64,000 nucleotides of DNA from Planococcus halocryophilus (GCF_001687585.2 NZ_CP016537.2:2328001-2392000), one strand, 5' to 3'. Numbered from the stretch's first letter, positions 54,528 through 63,569 are shown. Translations and numbers: made by a program. The notes: generated by a model not told the origin, from the letters alone.

Positions 54528-55330
54528 TCTGAAAGCTCACTGTCGATAAAGGAATCATGAACGCGTTGCCAAAATGGAAATGCACGGAAACGAGCAAATC
54601 GAACTTTTTCGTCAGCCACTCTATATTCGATTGACTTTACATCTTTATGAAGCAATTGCAGGTGGTCAACGGTTACCATAAAGTCAGGAGCTTTAACCGG
54701 TCGCAATGCACATCTATGATGAGCAGGCAAAACCAATGGTGAACCAACTGTTCGGAAAACCCGGTTGTTGATGGATGCCATCTCCGTTAATTGCATAGCT
54801 TGCAATGAAGGGTGAATAATCGCGCCGCCTAATGCTTTGTTATAAGCAGTACTACCCGAAGGAGTCGACATACACAGTCCATCTCCTCTAAAACGTTCGA
54901 AATGACTTTCGTTTAAAAAGACATCCATTACCAATGTAACGTCAGGCGATTTGACAGTAGACTCATTTAAAGCTAAGTAAACGGCAGGATCGTCTAAGTT
55001 TTGATAGTGAATACTCACTTCTAGCAATGGATATTCGATGACTTCATATTCTTTTTTAGCGATAGACAAGACTAATTTTTCAATTTCAATTGGTTTCCAA
55101 TCGGCATAAAACCCAAGATGGCCTGTATGTATTCCAACAAAGGCTACATCCGCTAGTTTCTCACTGTATTTATGGAAAGCGTGAAGCAAGGTTCCGTCCC
55201 CACCAATCGACAGCACAACGTCTGGAGATTCCTCATTCCATTCCATGCCAAAATCCTCTAGGTAATTCTTTGCAGTGGCCATCAATTCATTGGATAATTT
55301 GTCTGTTCTCGATATGATATGAAATTTCAT
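54524..55330 (-). CDS. nadK: NAD kinase
   Basis: 268 residues. [12 protein letters not shown] near 41-52 (catalytic GGDG), NESTVKSPD near 124 and [17 protein letters not shown] near 155-171. Converts NAD+ to NADP+. Coupled by 4-nt overlaps both to the (p)ppGpp synthetase gene before it and to yjbO after it. Ortholog of YjbN. Confidence 0.95.
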   Translation of the reverse strand: MKFHIISRTDKLSNELMATAKNYLEDFGMEWNEESPDVVLSIGGDGTLLHAFHKYSEKLADVAFVGIHTGHLGFYADWKPIEIEKLVLSIAKKEYEVIEYPLLEVSIHYQNLDDPAVYLALNESTVKSPDVTLVMDVFLNESHFERFRGDGLCMSTPSGSTAYNKALGGAIIHPSLQAMQLTEMASINNRVFRTVGSPLVLPAHHRCALRPVKAPDFMVTVDHLQLLHKDVKSIEYRVADEKVRFARFRAFPFWQRVHDSFIDSELSE

Positions 55331-56004
55331 CGTTCTGCTCGACCTCCTTCTCTATCGTTACGAAAATGCGTTCCGGGTGAATCTTTAAACTCAGTGAAAT
55401 AAGCTTGTGCTTCTTGAATCTCATCCCGTATTTGCGACATTTCTTCATCCAATTGGAATGCCGCTTCTGCTGCACGTTGCAGCCGATTTTTTATCTCTTC
55501 TGGAAAAACACCTTTATATTTGTAATTTAAGGAATGCTCAATTGAAGCCCAAAAATTCATGGCCAATGTACGTATTTGGATTTCTGCTAAAATCAATTGC
55601 TCGCCAGTAATCGTTTGAACCGGATATTCCACAATCACATGATACGAGCGATAGCCGCTTTGTTTTTCATTCGAAATATAGTCTTTCTCCTCGATAATTC
55701 GTAAATCTTTTCGCTGCCTCAACAAGCCAACTACGGTCTCAATATCTCCGACAAATTGACACATCATCCGAATCCCCGCGATATCTTGCAATTGATGCGC
55801 TAGTTTTTCAGAAGGTTCGAATGGAATGCCTTTCTCTAATGTTTTGTCGTAAATACTAGCCAATGGTTTGACGCGTCCTGTCACAAATTCGATTGGTGAA
55901 TTTGTATTGTCATTTTCAAATTGGCTACGCATTCCTTTAAATTTGATTTTCAATTCATCTACTGCCTGTTTATATGGCGTTAAAAAACGATTCCATTGAC
56001 CCAT
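55327..56004 (-). CDS. relQ: Small alarmone synthetase (YjbM/RelQ)
   Basis: 225 residues, synthetase-only RelA/SpoT domain: [14 protein letters not shown] near 43 and [11 protein letters not shown] near 74, [14 protein letters not shown] near 113, [25 protein letters not shown] near 142. Makes (p)ppGpp from ATP and GDP/GTP; no hydrolase or regulatory domains. Coupled to nadK by overlap, the same order as in B. subtilis. Confidence 0.93.
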   Translation of the reverse strand: MGQWNRFLTPYKQAVDELKIKFKGMRSQFENDNTNSPIEFVTGRVKPLASIYDKTLEKGIPFEPSEKLAHQLQDIAGIRMMCQFVGDIETVVGLLRQRKDLRIIEEKDYISNEKQSGYRSYHVIVEYPVQTITGEQLILAEIQIRTLAMNFWASIEHSLNYKYKGVFPEEIKNRLQRAAEAAFQLDEEMSQIRDEIQEAQAYFTEFKDSPGTHFRNDREGGRAER

Positions 56005-56025
56005 CCCAAGTCCCCCTCACTCCTA

Positions 56026-56415
56026 TTAAGATCGTGAAGCAAGTGCCTCATGAAATGTTTGTTCTACAGCAGTACGGAACTCTTCCCCGTAATTGTCATT
56101 GCCTTCTATGTTATCCACGAGCATCAATAGTTCTTCGTGAAACTCTGATAATGGCATAATTTGTTTGCCCCATTTCAAAAGTGGAACGTTTTTCACTTCA
56201 AGCGCTTTGGTCATCGCTGGCCATGTATGTATAGAAAACTGAACATAAATATAATCCGTCCCCGTGTCTAATAAATAAACAAATGCTTGGTTATCGGAAT
56301 CTGTAAGCATTTGCCCAGATGCCTCAAGCGCTTCTGTTGGCTCAGTTTCTTCGATAGTAAATTCAATTTCATTCCCTGTAATTTCAGTTCTTTTTACTGC
56401 CACAAATTTATGCAA
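56026..56415 (-). CDS. yjbL: UPF0738 protein YjbL
   Basis: 129 residues; a predicted beta-rich N-terminal half (VAVKRTEITGNEIEFTI) and helical C-terminus ending HEALASRS. Recognised by position between the relQ and yjbK genes and by general similarity to the YjbL (UPF0738) family, whose function is unknown. Soluble. AAGGAAGGTTCG ribosome region. Confidence 0.82.
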   Translation of the reverse strand: MHKFVAVKRTEITGNEIEFTIEETEPTEALEASGQMLTDSDNQAFVYLLDTGTDYIYVQFSIHTWPAMTKALEVKNVPLLKWGKQIMPLSEFHEELLMLVDNIEGNDNYGEEFRTAVEQTFHEALASRS

Positions 56416-56526
56416 ATCGAACCTTCCTTTCTGGCTTCTTAATAATGATATTTTACCACAGCTCTGTCATTCGTTGCAGTTTGCACTGAACTATCCGATA
56501 ATGAAATTACTAGAGAGGTGCTTCCA

Positions 56527-57105
56527 ATGACAAAAGAACTCGAAATTGAATTTAAAAACATGCTGACCCAACAAGAGTATAGCCGTTTGCTAGAAGATTT
56601 TACCGATTTCCATAATGGTCCTGTAACCCAGCACAATCATTATTTTGATACAGCTGATTTCCAATTGAAAAAGCAACTAAGCGCACTTCGCATTCGCAAT
56701 AAAAACGAGCGATTTGAATGCACATTGAAAATCCCCGCCTCTGTTGGTCATTATGAAATCACTGATCAATTGACTGAAGAACAGGCACAACACATGCTTG
56801 CATTAACAAGCTTTGATGCAACTGAAGTGAAAGATGCTCTTCTGACACTAGATGTCTCACCTTCACAGTTAAATCTAATCGGTACATTAACCACTCATCG
56901 CGTAGAATTTGATTTTCTCGGTGGCTTATTGGTGATTGACCACTCTGAATACAACGGGCAAGAAGATTTTGAATTGGAATACGAAGTTACCGACGCCGAA
57001 ACTGGTCACCTAAATTTCCTAAACTTCCTCCACCAGCAAGAAATTCCGGAACGTCCAGCAAATAAAAAAATAGCACGTTTTATGAATTCTGCTGAAGGTC
57101 GGTAG
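56527..57105 (+). CDS. yjbK: CYTH-domain protein YjbK
   Basis: 192 residues from the ATG at 56527 (GAGAGGTG upstream; the earlier GTG is part of that site). The CYTH ExExK signature is seen as KELEIEFKNML at 3-13, followed by alternating charged strands (RIRNKNERFECTLKIP) of the triphosphate tunnel fold. Probably a triphosphatase; physiological substrate unknown. Divergent from yjbL. Confidence 0.9.
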   Translation: MTKELEIEFKNMLTQQEYSRLLEDFTDFHNGPVTQHNHYFDTADFQLKKQLSALRIRNKNERFECTLKIPASVGHYEITDQLTEEQAQHMLALTSFDATEVKDALLTLDVSPSQLNLIGTLTTHRVEFDFLGGLLVIDHSEYNGQEDFELEYEVTDAETGHLNFLNFLHQQEIPERPANKKIARFMNSAEGR

Positions 57106-57202
57106 CTTTTCATCCTATTTTTCCCATGTCATCAGTCGCTTTGTTTGAGATATTCGGGATCCGTTGGTAGAATGAATTTACAGCTAAAGCAAAGGAGACA
57201 CG

Positions 57203-57604
57203 ATGATGACTGGAAAACCTATTATTCCGTACGATGAAATTGGTGCGGAAACATTATCACAGTTAGTCGACGCATTTTATGCTCGCGTAGCGGCACATCC
57301 ACAGCTGCAGCCTATTTTTCCAAATGACCTTTCAGAAACCGCCCGTAAACAAAAACAATTTTTAACTCAATATCTAGGTGGACCGAATATTTATTCAGAA
57401 GAACATGGTCATCCAAGACTAAGAGCAAGACATAACCCATTTGCCATCACACCTGCTAGAGCCCAAGCTTGGTTAGAGTGCATGAGTGAAGCAATGGATG
57501 AAGTGGGACTAAGCGGGAAATTCCGTGAAACCTTATACAACCGACTCGTTTTAACTGCCCATCACATGGTCAATGAGTCTGATAGTGAGGAGGAATTGGA
57601 GTGA
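57203..57604 (+). CDS. yjbI: Truncated haemoglobin, YjbI
   Basis: 133 residues, group II truncated globin: YPF-type start region DAFYARVAAHPQLQPIFPNDL, FLTQYLGGPNIYSEEHGHPRLRARH near 52-76 with the proximal His, and a distal-side Trp in QAWLECM. Binds O2 and probably protects against peroxide or nitrosative stress. GGAGACACG ribosome site; overlaps the yjbH start by 4 nt, so the pair is co-translated. Confidence 0.92.
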   Translation: MMTGKPIIPYDEIGAETLSQLVDAFYARVAAHPQLQPIFPNDLSETARKQKQFLTQYLGGPNIYSEEHGHPRLRARHNPFAITPARAQAWLECMSEAMDEVGLSGKFRETLYNRLVLTAHHMVNESDSEEELE

Positions 57605-58398
57605 ACAACTTAGATTTGGTCGAAGAAGTTCACGAACCTGTGAATACTTTTAAACCAATGGAACTATATGTCTTTGTAGATCCCTTAAACCCAGAATGTT
57701 GGGAATTGCAGGGAGTCATTCGAAAATTGCAAATCGAATACGGCCATTATTTTTCTATGCGGACCGTGTTAAGCACGCAACTATTCAATTTAAATAAAAG
57801 CATCTTATCTGCAAATATCGACACTGAAAACTTAACCCATCCTGTGTTGCCTTCTGTTGCCATCAAAGCGGCGGAACTTCAAGGAAAACGTTCTGGAAAC
57901 CGTTTCTTGCATAAATTACAAGAGCATTTATTTCTTCAATCGAAAGATGTTTCTTCTTACAGCGTTTTGTTGGAAATTGCGGAAGAAGCAGAACTTGATC
58001 AAGAAGAGTTTAAATCGGACTTCCATTCTGTACATACCGCAAAAGCTTTCCAATGCGATTTACAGATTACCCGTGAAATGGAGATTAACGAAGTGCCGAG
58101 CATTGTCTTTTTCAATGAATGCATTGAAGATGAAGGTGTAAAAATATCCGGACTTTATTCATACGATGTGTACCAAACCATTTTACAGGAGATGATGGGA
58201 GAAGAAAATTTGAATCGTCAAACCCCTCCTCCTTTAGACGACCTTTTTACTAAATATACGACGATGGCTACAAGAGAAATTGCTTCTATATATAATATTT
58301 CTGAACAAGCAGCAGAGTGTGAACTGAAAAAACAAGTGTTACAACAAAAAATAGAGCGCATCTCTATGCCAAAAGAAACTTTATGGAAAGTAAAATAA
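57601..58398 (+). CDS. spxH: Spx-degradation adaptor YjbH (SpxH)
   Basis: 265 residues, DsbA/FrnE-like fold; orthologue of B. subtilis YjbH, which delivers Spx to ClpXP. Conserved blocks: MELYVFVDPL near 21, AIKAAELQGKRSGNRFLHKLQE near 90, GLYSYDVYQTILQEMMGEE near 182. The usual CPEC motif reads NPEC, so the first Cys is lost, and the His/Cys-rich N-terminal stretch of B. subtilis YjbH is missing. GTG start, AGGAGG upstream, overlapping yjbI. Confidence 0.9.
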   Translation: MNNLDLVEEVHEPVNTFKPMELYVFVDPLNPECWELQGVIRKLQIEYGHYFSMRTVLSTQLFNLNKSILSANIDTENLTHPVLPSVAIKAAELQGKRSGNRFLHKLQEHLFLQSKDVSSYSVLLEIAEEAELDQEEFKSDFHSVHTAKAFQCDLQITREMEINEVPSIVFFNECIEDEGVKISGLYSYDVYQTILQEMMGEENLNRQTPPPLDDLFTKYTTMATREIASIYNISEQAAECELKKQVLQQKIERISMPKETLWKVK

Positions 58399-58434
58399 CC
58401 TGCATCCCATTTTTGGGATGCAGGTTATTTTTTT
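58395..58434. terminator. Terminator after spxH
   Basis: Arms AATAACCTGCATCCCA / TGGGATGCAGGTTATT with TTTT loop, overlapping the stop codon, followed by a T-run. Confidence 0.95.
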
Positions 58435-58463
58435 ATTGTATATATGATGCTCAAAATAGCTTT

Positions 58464-58556
58464 CGACAGTATTTCTCGAATTTGGACAGTATTCCGGTTA
58501 TTTTGGACAGTATTTTTCCAATTCCGACAGTATTCAGACGCAAACGGACAGTAAAT
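58464..58556. repeat. Array of five GACAGT boxes at 20-21 bp spacing
   Basis: GACAGT begins at 58465, 58485, 58506, 58526 and 58547 (intervals 20, 21, 20, 21). Most copies extend to (G/C)GACAGTATT. The stretches between boxes are A/T-rich and unrelated except for pyrimidine-rich TTTC/TTCC. It sits between the spxH terminator and the roxS terminator and encodes no plausible protein. Confidence 0.85.
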
Positions 58557-58590
58557 CCAATAATTAGGAAACCAACGCGATTTATTTAAG

Positions 58591-58707
58591 AAAAAGTGAA
58601 AGGCGCCTTCCACGTCCGGAAGGCGCCTTTCTATATTACACAAAGGGGATGGGAGAAATGTTCACGCTCAAACAAAGGGGTGTATGTTTGTATGTGATTT
58701 ATTTCAC
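58591..58707 (-). ncRNA. roxS: Small regulatory RNA RoxS (RsaE)
   Basis: Minus-strand transcript of about 117 nt (B. subtilis RoxS is about 115 nt). It begins GTGAAATAAATCACATAC, has the two conserved C-rich unpaired motifs ACACCCCTTTG and CTCCCATCCCCTTTGT separated by GTTTGAGCGTGAAC, and ends in the hairpin GGCGCCTTCC / GGAAGGCGCC followed by CACTTTTTC. These C-rich motifs bind ribosome sites of target mRNAs in the RsaE/RoxS family. The identity rests on remembered family sequence and on position between yjbH and pepF. Confidence 0.85.
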
Positions 58708-58764
58708 AACATAATCTTATCACGGAATAATAGTTAAATCAATAATTCACAAGTTGTTTCACAA
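58691..58764 (-). promoter_or_regulatory. roxS promoter with ResD-like and Rex-like sites
   Basis: Minus strand: two TTGTGAA direct repeats (58764-58758 and 58752-58746, 12 bp apart) of the ResD/SrrA type, then -35 TTGATT (58742-58737), 17-nt spacer, -10 TAAGAT (58719-58714), and a Rex-like palindrome TTGTGAAATAAATCACAT (58709-58692) over the start site. RoxS in B. subtilis is known to be activated by ResD and repressed by Rex. Confidence 0.75.
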
Positions 58765-58826
58765 ATTTGTCATAATTATCATTACCCCTTCTCTTTTGTG
58801 GCACTAATTTGTTATTCTTATATAAT

Positions 58827-58861
58827 AAAAAGAAACAACCTTAATAAGGTTGTTTCTTTTT
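58827..58861. terminator. Terminator after pepF
   Basis: Twelve-pair arms AGAAACAACCTT (58831-58842) / AAGGTTGTTTCT (58846-58857) with flanking A and T runs; upstream of the roxS promoter, so it insulates roxS from pepF read-through. Confidence 0.92.
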
Positions 58862-58869
58862 TCAACACT

Positions 58870-60678
58870 TTATTTATTTAATAAAAGCTTTTCAAGTTCG
58901 TTCAGCTTTTCCTCAAAAACCATGCACGCTTCTTCAATTGCTTTTGACTGCGTCATGTCAACACCCGCTTTTTTCAATACTTCAATCGGGTAATCCGAGC
59001 TTCCTGCTTTTAAGAATTCGTTAATGTACCGATCGACTGCAGGTTGTCCTTCTTCAAGGATTCCTTTGCTAAGTGCTGTCGCGGCACTAAATCCTGTAGC
59101 GTATTGGAAGACGTAATAATTATAGTAAAAGTGCGGAATGCGCGCCCACTCCATACCAATTTCCTCGTCGGACACAACATCTGGTCCGTAATATTTTTGA
59201 TTTAGTTCATAATATACTTCTGTTAAACGGTCCGCTGTTAATGCTTCGCCGTCTTGGTCCATTTTGTGGATCAAATGTTCAAACTCTGCAAACATTGTTT
59301 GACGGAACACTGTTCCACGGAAGCCATCAAGCCAGTGGTTTAATAAGTATATACGCTCTTGGTCATCGTCAGTAGACTTCACCATATACTCATTTAATAA
59401 TGCTTCGTTTGTTGTAGACGCTACCTCTGCAACAAAGATCGAGTAATCGCCATACACGTATGGTTGATTTTTGCGTGTGTAATAGCTATGAACACTGTGA
59501 CCGAATTCATGCGCTAATGTATACAAATTGTCTACGTTGTCTTGCCAGTTCATCAAAATATACGGGTTGGTACCATAGGCTCCTGATGAATAGGCTCCAC
59601 TCCGCTTGCCTTTGTTTTCTTTGACATCTACCCAGCGATTGTCGATGCCTTCTTTAACAATCCCTACGTATTCTTCACCTAAAGCTTCAAGGCCATTAAG
59701 CATGACGCCCGTCGCTTTTTCATATGGCATTTCCATTTTTACTTCTTTGACTAATGGCGTGTGCAAATCCCACATATGAACTTTATCGAGTCCGAGCACT
59801 TCTTTACGCAAAGCTGAATAGCGATGCAATAAGTGAAGATTATTATTTACCGTTTCCACCAAATTGTCATAAACTGCTTCTGGGATATGATCATCCGCTA
59901 AAGCTGCCTGACGTGCTGATTCAAATTTACGAATTCGCGCACTAACATTATCTTTTTTGATGTTACCTGACAATGTGGAGGCAAACGTATTGCGGAATTT
60001 GCCGTATGTTGCATAAACAGCTTTAAATGCATCTTCACGTACACGGCGGTCTTTTCCTTCAAGGAAACGGATATAATTGCCGTGTGTAATTTGTACTTTT
60101 TCCCCTGACTCATCTTCGATTTCTGGAAATTCAAGATCCGCATTATTTAACATACCAAAAGTTTCTGACGATGCACGGCTTACTTCAGACATTTGAGCTA
60201 GCAAAGATTCTTGCTCTGCCGGTAAAACATGCGGACGCATCAAATTCAATTCTTCAAGAGCTTGTTTGTATACCCCCAAGCCTTCATGACTTTCTACGTA
60301 TTCATTCAGTACAGATTCCTCGATCGCTAAAATTTCTGGCGTCATAAATGACAGCCCTGCCGATACTTTAGCAAACAATGATTTAATCCGGCTATCTAAT
60401 GCCTGATATTTAGAGTTAGTCGTATCTTGGTCATAACGCATATGCGAATACGTATAAAGACGTCTTAAACGTTCTGTCAATTCATCTTGATAAACCATTA
60501 CTTCGTATAACGCTTCAGCACTTTCGTTTAATGTTCCCTGGAATGACTCTGCTTTGTTGCTAAGAGCCGAAACTTCTGCGAACTCTTTTTCCCAAAGTTC
60601 ATCGGTTTCAAATATATCTTCTAATTTCCAGGTCAATTCTGTTGGAACTTCTTCTCTTGCCAATACCTTCTCAGCCAT
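58870..60678 (-). CDS. pepF: Oligoendopeptidase F
   Basis: 602 residues, M3 metallopeptidase with zinc motif HEFGHSVHSY near 389-398 and the downstream EVASTTNEALLNEYM. Cytoplasmic, cleaves 7-17-residue peptides. Ribosome site GAGGAGGAAG. Located between coiA and roxS, the order seen in Bacillus (yjbG). Confidence 0.95.
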   Translation of the reverse strand: MAEKVLAREEVPTELTWKLEDIFETDELWEKEFAEVSALSNKAESFQGTLNESAEALYEVMVYQDELTERLRRLYTYSHMRYDQDTTNSKYQALDSRIKSLFAKVSAGLSFMTPEILAIEESVLNEYVESHEGLGVYKQALEELNLMRPHVLPAEQESLLAQMSEVSRASSETFGMLNNADLEFPEIEDESGEKVQITHGNYIRFLEGKDRRVREDAFKAVYATYGKFRNTFASTLSGNIKKDNVSARIRKFESARQAALADDHIPEAVYDNLVETVNNNLHLLHRYSALRKEVLGLDKVHMWDLHTPLVKEVKMEMPYEKATGVMLNGLEALGEEYVGIVKEGIDNRWVDVKENKGKRSGAYSSGAYGTNPYILMNWQDNVDNLYTLAHEFGHSVHSYYTRKNQPYVYGDYSIFVAEVASTTNEALLNEYMVKSTDDDQERIYLLNHWLDGFRGTVFRQTMFAEFEHLIHKMDQDGEALTADRLTEVYYELNQKYYGPDVVSDEEIGMEWARIPHFYYNYYVFQYATGFSAATALSKGILEEGQPAVDRYINEFLKAGSSDYPIEVLKKAGVDMTQSKAIEEACMVFEEKLNELEKLLLNK

Positions 60679-60723
60679 TTAACTTCCTCCTCTATCCCTT
60701 TCTTTCGGGAAACGAACTACATC

Positions 60724-61830
60724 TTATTTTCTCAATTTTCCCACGTTTTTGCAATAGTTATCATAGACAATATCCAAAATATTGGAATTATCTACTGTTT
60801 TGTCTTTGTACTTCAAATAAAGTGCAATATAGTTCGCAGTTAGATCTATTGCTTGCTGTTGTTTTTCAGAATCGCTTAAAGTTAACTTCCCTGTTTGAAT
60901 CAATCGATCGATGCCAACTCCTTTTTCGTAAGCCTCAACTACTTGTAATTGCCACAAAATAGCAGGCTGCTTAAAACATTCAGCACCTAGTAAAGGAATA
61001 CCGAATAGATTGGGCACGTTAGTAACATCTAAACGTAATTCATAACACAAACGACAATATAGATTTCTAACTCGATTGCCTGCATACAATTGACTACGAA
61101 TATATTGTTTTTTTGCATGATAAAAAATCCCCAATACAAGATTGAACTCATCTTTTGATAGAGGCTTTGGCAATGCAAAAGGAAAAACTTGTTTTGTTGC
61201 CGAGAGTGATTTGGTTTTGCCTACCCAACGACTTGCACTGACATAAAACAAATTCGAATAATAATAAAACTGATTAGCAGGTGGATAAAATAATAAAATG
61301 TATGAAAGTTGCCCAACTTTCTGCATCATTGCAACTTCATGGGACTTCAGATGTAATAGCCCTACTCCTTCACGACAAGGCTCTTTTAAGCCCTTTAACC
61401 AAATCGGATACATACTAAGTTGTTGATAGCCTTGGGAACGTTGTATAAGCTGTGAAACAGGTATTGTGCTACATTGAAATTCAATGACATACTTTTTATC
61501 AACTAATAAATCAGCTCGTTGACGAATTTCTGATAAATACTTTTCTAATTCAGCTTTGAAGTTTAATTGGTTGAAGAATTGATAAAGAAGAAGTTTTCCT
61601 TGTAGATGTAAAGAGGATTCTGGTTCGCTGAAATGCTGGCAGGTTGAAAGAGTTTTATGTGCAAAATGCGGAATATTGATTTCTCCAATTTTCAAAAGTA
61701 GTGGAGCCTGACAAGTCGGACAGAAAAAGTGTTCGCGCAGACGAATTTCTAACAATTCCTGTCGTGTGTACTTTCCTGTTAGAAAAAACAACTGTTGTTG
61801 TGTCGTTGTAGCAACTAATATACAAATCAC
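60724..61830 (-). CDS. coiA: Competence protein CoiA-like
   Basis: About 368 residues. An N-terminal zinc-finger-like CPTCQAPLLLKIG near 50 and IPHFAHK, then a PD-(D/E)XK-type nuclease core RQRADLLVDKKYVIEFQCSTI near 115, then a long helical C-terminus. CoiA-family proteins act in natural transformation. The start is uncertain: the GTG at 61830 lies only one base after AGGAG, and a TTG at 61872 would use a ribosome site inside the mecA terminator. Gene order spx-mecA-coiA-pepF supports the call. Confidence 0.82.
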   Translation of the reverse strand: MICILVATTTQQQLFFLTGKYTRQELLEIRLREHFFCPTCQAPLLLKIGEINIPHFAHKTLSTCQHFSEPESSLHLQGKLLLYQFFNQLNFKAELEKYLSEIRQRADLLVDKKYVIEFQCSTIPVSQLIQRSQGYQQLSMYPIWLKGLKEPCREGVGLLHLKSHEVAMMQKVGQLSYILLFYPPANQFYYYSNLFYVSASRWVGKTKSLSATKQVFPFALPKPLSKDEFNLVLGIFYHAKKQYIRSQLYAGNRVRNLYCRLCYELRLDVTNVPNLFGIPLLGAECFKQPAILWQLQVVEAYEKGVGIDRLIQTGKLTLSDSEKQQQAIDLTANYIALYLKYKDKTVDNSNILDIVYDNYCKNVGKLRK

Positions 61831-61873
61831 TCTCCTTTTTACCAGTCTATGAAATCCAGAGAATTTTGGCAAT

Positions 61874-61900
61874 AAAAAAGATCTCCTGTAAAGGAGACCT
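61874..61900 (-). terminator. Terminator after mecA
   Basis: Minus-strand hairpin AGGTCTCCT / AGGAGATCT with short loop, then TTTTT, overlapping the mecA stop codon. Confidence 0.85.
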
Positions 61901-62557
61901 TAGCCGAAATAATGAAGGATATTTGCGAGTGCATCTTCTTTGAAAACCGGTTTTCCATATTCTTCAAGTCGATGAATCGTCACTGGGGATGAACGCAGGT
62001 ACTCAGAGATGATGCTGACATTGTTTTTAATGTCTTCTTCTGAGTGAAGGACGTCATCAAAACTAGTGTGCAAGTAGTATTTATTTTCAAAATGGTACAC
62101 TGAAGATTCGATTGGCACATAAATTAAGCGACGTGCAATCGGTAGCAATTCTTCCACTTCTGAAAAAAACAAATGTGTATTCAAGTTTTTTAACTTCAGG
62201 TTCATCGAAGACCGGTTCGAATTCATCAAATTCCGGTGTCTCCGTATCTTCACTTGCAAACATTTTACGACGTTCTTCTATATCATCAGGCAAGTCAAGC
62301 TTTTGCCCATCTTTTGTTAGTTGAGCGCGTGTCACAGTAACCTCAAGCCCTTTTTCCATTGCTTGGACTTGGATCCAAAGTGGACCTTCCATTACGAAAT
62401 CGGCTTCTTCGTTGACTTCATCCATCATTTCCCAAAAAAGCTCTTCACTTTTATCTCTGTTAAACCAGATTTCGTCACGGCTAAACCCTCGCTCTTCAAC
62501 GTCGAGATAGGAAATGTAAAATTTAACTGTGTTATCGTTTATGCGTTCTATTTCCAT
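61900..62557 (-). pseudogene. mecA: mecA (ClpC adaptor) with a one-base frameshift
   Basis: Two frames together make MecA. The first (from ATG 62557) gives the N-terminal recognition domain, MEIERINDNTVKFYISY through KKLEYTFVF; the second, one base out of phase, resumes as SEVEELLPIARRLIYVP and ends HRLEEYGKPVFKEDALANIL, the ClpC-binding domain. The junction is a run of seven T on the coding strand (A at 62163-62169). Removing one T restores an intact 218-residue protein, exactly the B. subtilis MecA length. As written, translation runs out of frame to a stop at 62087. MecA targets ComK and others to ClpCP. Confidence 0.92.
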
Positions 62558-62739
62558 TTTACACCTCTCCTTTACGGTTTGGACTAAGAGAACATTACTC
62601 AGAGCCGTGCTATGTTACTTCTAACTAGTATAACTTTATTTATAACTAAAGAAAAAGTTTATGCCTATTATCTAAATCGATTGCAAGTACATAGAGTTTA
62701 ATGTACTTAACTGAGAAATGCAACTAATTTAATATACAG

Positions 62740-62789
62740 AAAAGCTGCCCGAGATCTCTTATGAAATACCATAAAGACCGGACAGCTAG
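62740..62789 (-). terminator. Terminator after spx
   Basis: Long imperfect minus-strand hairpin, outer arms AGCTGTCCGG / TCGGGCAGCT with internal mismatches and inner pairs TATG/CATA, followed by TTTTC. It lies 11 nt past the spx stop. The rest of the 62558-62800 gap shows only A/T-rich sequence. Confidence 0.75.
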
Positions 62790-62800
62790 TTTGATTATTG

Positions 62801-63199
62801 TTAGTTTACCATTCGCTGAGCTTCTAGCAATTGATAAGCTCTAACTTTACGCGGTAGGAATCGACGAATCTCATCCTCATTATACCCGACCTGTAGACGT
62901 TTTTCGTCCATGATAATCGGACGGCGGAGTAATCCAGGATGTTCTTGGATTAGCTCATACAAACGCTGAAGTGGTAAACTTTCAACATCTACATTCAATT
63001 TTTGGAATATTTTAGAACGCGTAGAGATAATTTCATCTGTACCGTCTTCAGTCATACGTAAAATTTCTTTGATTTCACTAATTGTAAGTGGTTCCGAGAA
63101 AATATTGCGTTCTGTATATGGAATGTCGTGTTCCTCTAGCCAAGCTTTTGCTTTTCTGCAAGATGTGCAGCTCGGAGAAGTAAATAATGTAACCATCAT
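62801..63199 (-). CDS. spx: Global redox regulator Spx
   Basis: 132 residues, ArsC-like fold that binds the alpha C-terminal domain of RNA polymerase. CTSC redox switch at residues 11-14, [11 protein letters not shown] near 61, [31 protein letters not shown] C-terminal region. Activates thiol-stress genes when oxidised; degraded through YjbH/ClpXP. AAAGGAAGTG ribosome site serves the first of two adjacent ATGs. Confidence 0.96.
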   Translation of the reverse strand: MMVTLFTSPSCTSCRKAKAWLEEHDIPYTERNIFSEPLTISEIKEILRMTEDGTDEIISTRSKIFQKLNVDVESLPLQRLYELIQEHPGLLRRPIIMDEKRLQVGYNEDEIRRFLPRKVRAYQLLEAQRMVN

Positions 63200-63569
63200 A
63201 ATGGAGCACTTCCTTTCGGATTCATGAAAATTTAATGTAATTCATTTCCCAATTTAGAATCATTATAGTTTAGAGGCTCTACATTCATTATACAATGGAT
63301 GTAGTTGATTTAATAGTGTATCTTGATAAAAAATTTAATTTACAAGCTTTTTGTCACAATTTGACTATATATTCATTATACTTTTACTACTACATAATAA
63401 ATTTACCCCATTTATAGTTGTTGCAAACTTCCAAACTATACTTTTTTATTCTCATTTATAAATTCTTTTTGAAAATAACTTCTATACTTATATACTACGT
63501 TTGAACATAAGAAAAGTTCCGTAATAGCAAAATTTTTATAAAGAAATACTCCTCTTGCAATATAATGGC
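63200..63569 (-). promoter_or_regulatory. spx upstream region, 370 bp, very A/T-rich
   Basis: No gene seen. Two TATAAT elements point toward spx on the minus strand (63267-63262 and 63292-63287), suggesting more than one start site, which fits spx in B. subtilis being driven by several promoters. No clear -35 for either. A TTGACTATAT near 63360 on the plus strand leads nowhere obvious. Confidence 0.4.

Noticed and set aside
58464..58556. CRISPR array
   Set aside because: Conserved core is only 6-10 bp with 10-14 bp gaps; CRISPR repeats are 24 bp or longer with 26-40 bp spacers, and there are no cas genes.
58425..58643. 72-codon minus-strand ORF and a plus-strand ORF across the yjbH-pepF gap
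   Set aside because: They cover roxS, its terminator and the GACAGT array, have no ribosome site, and their composition reflects the repeats.
58657..58713. 18-codon plus-strand ORF with an apparent GGGAG ribosome site
   Set aside because: The purine-rich sequence is the complement of the C-rich motifs of roxS; no promoter precedes it.
58746..58790. Fur box upstream of roxS (AATGATAATTATGA)
   Set aside because: Half-sites match poorly to the 7-1-7 consensus, and the position is upstream of the ResD-like boxes.
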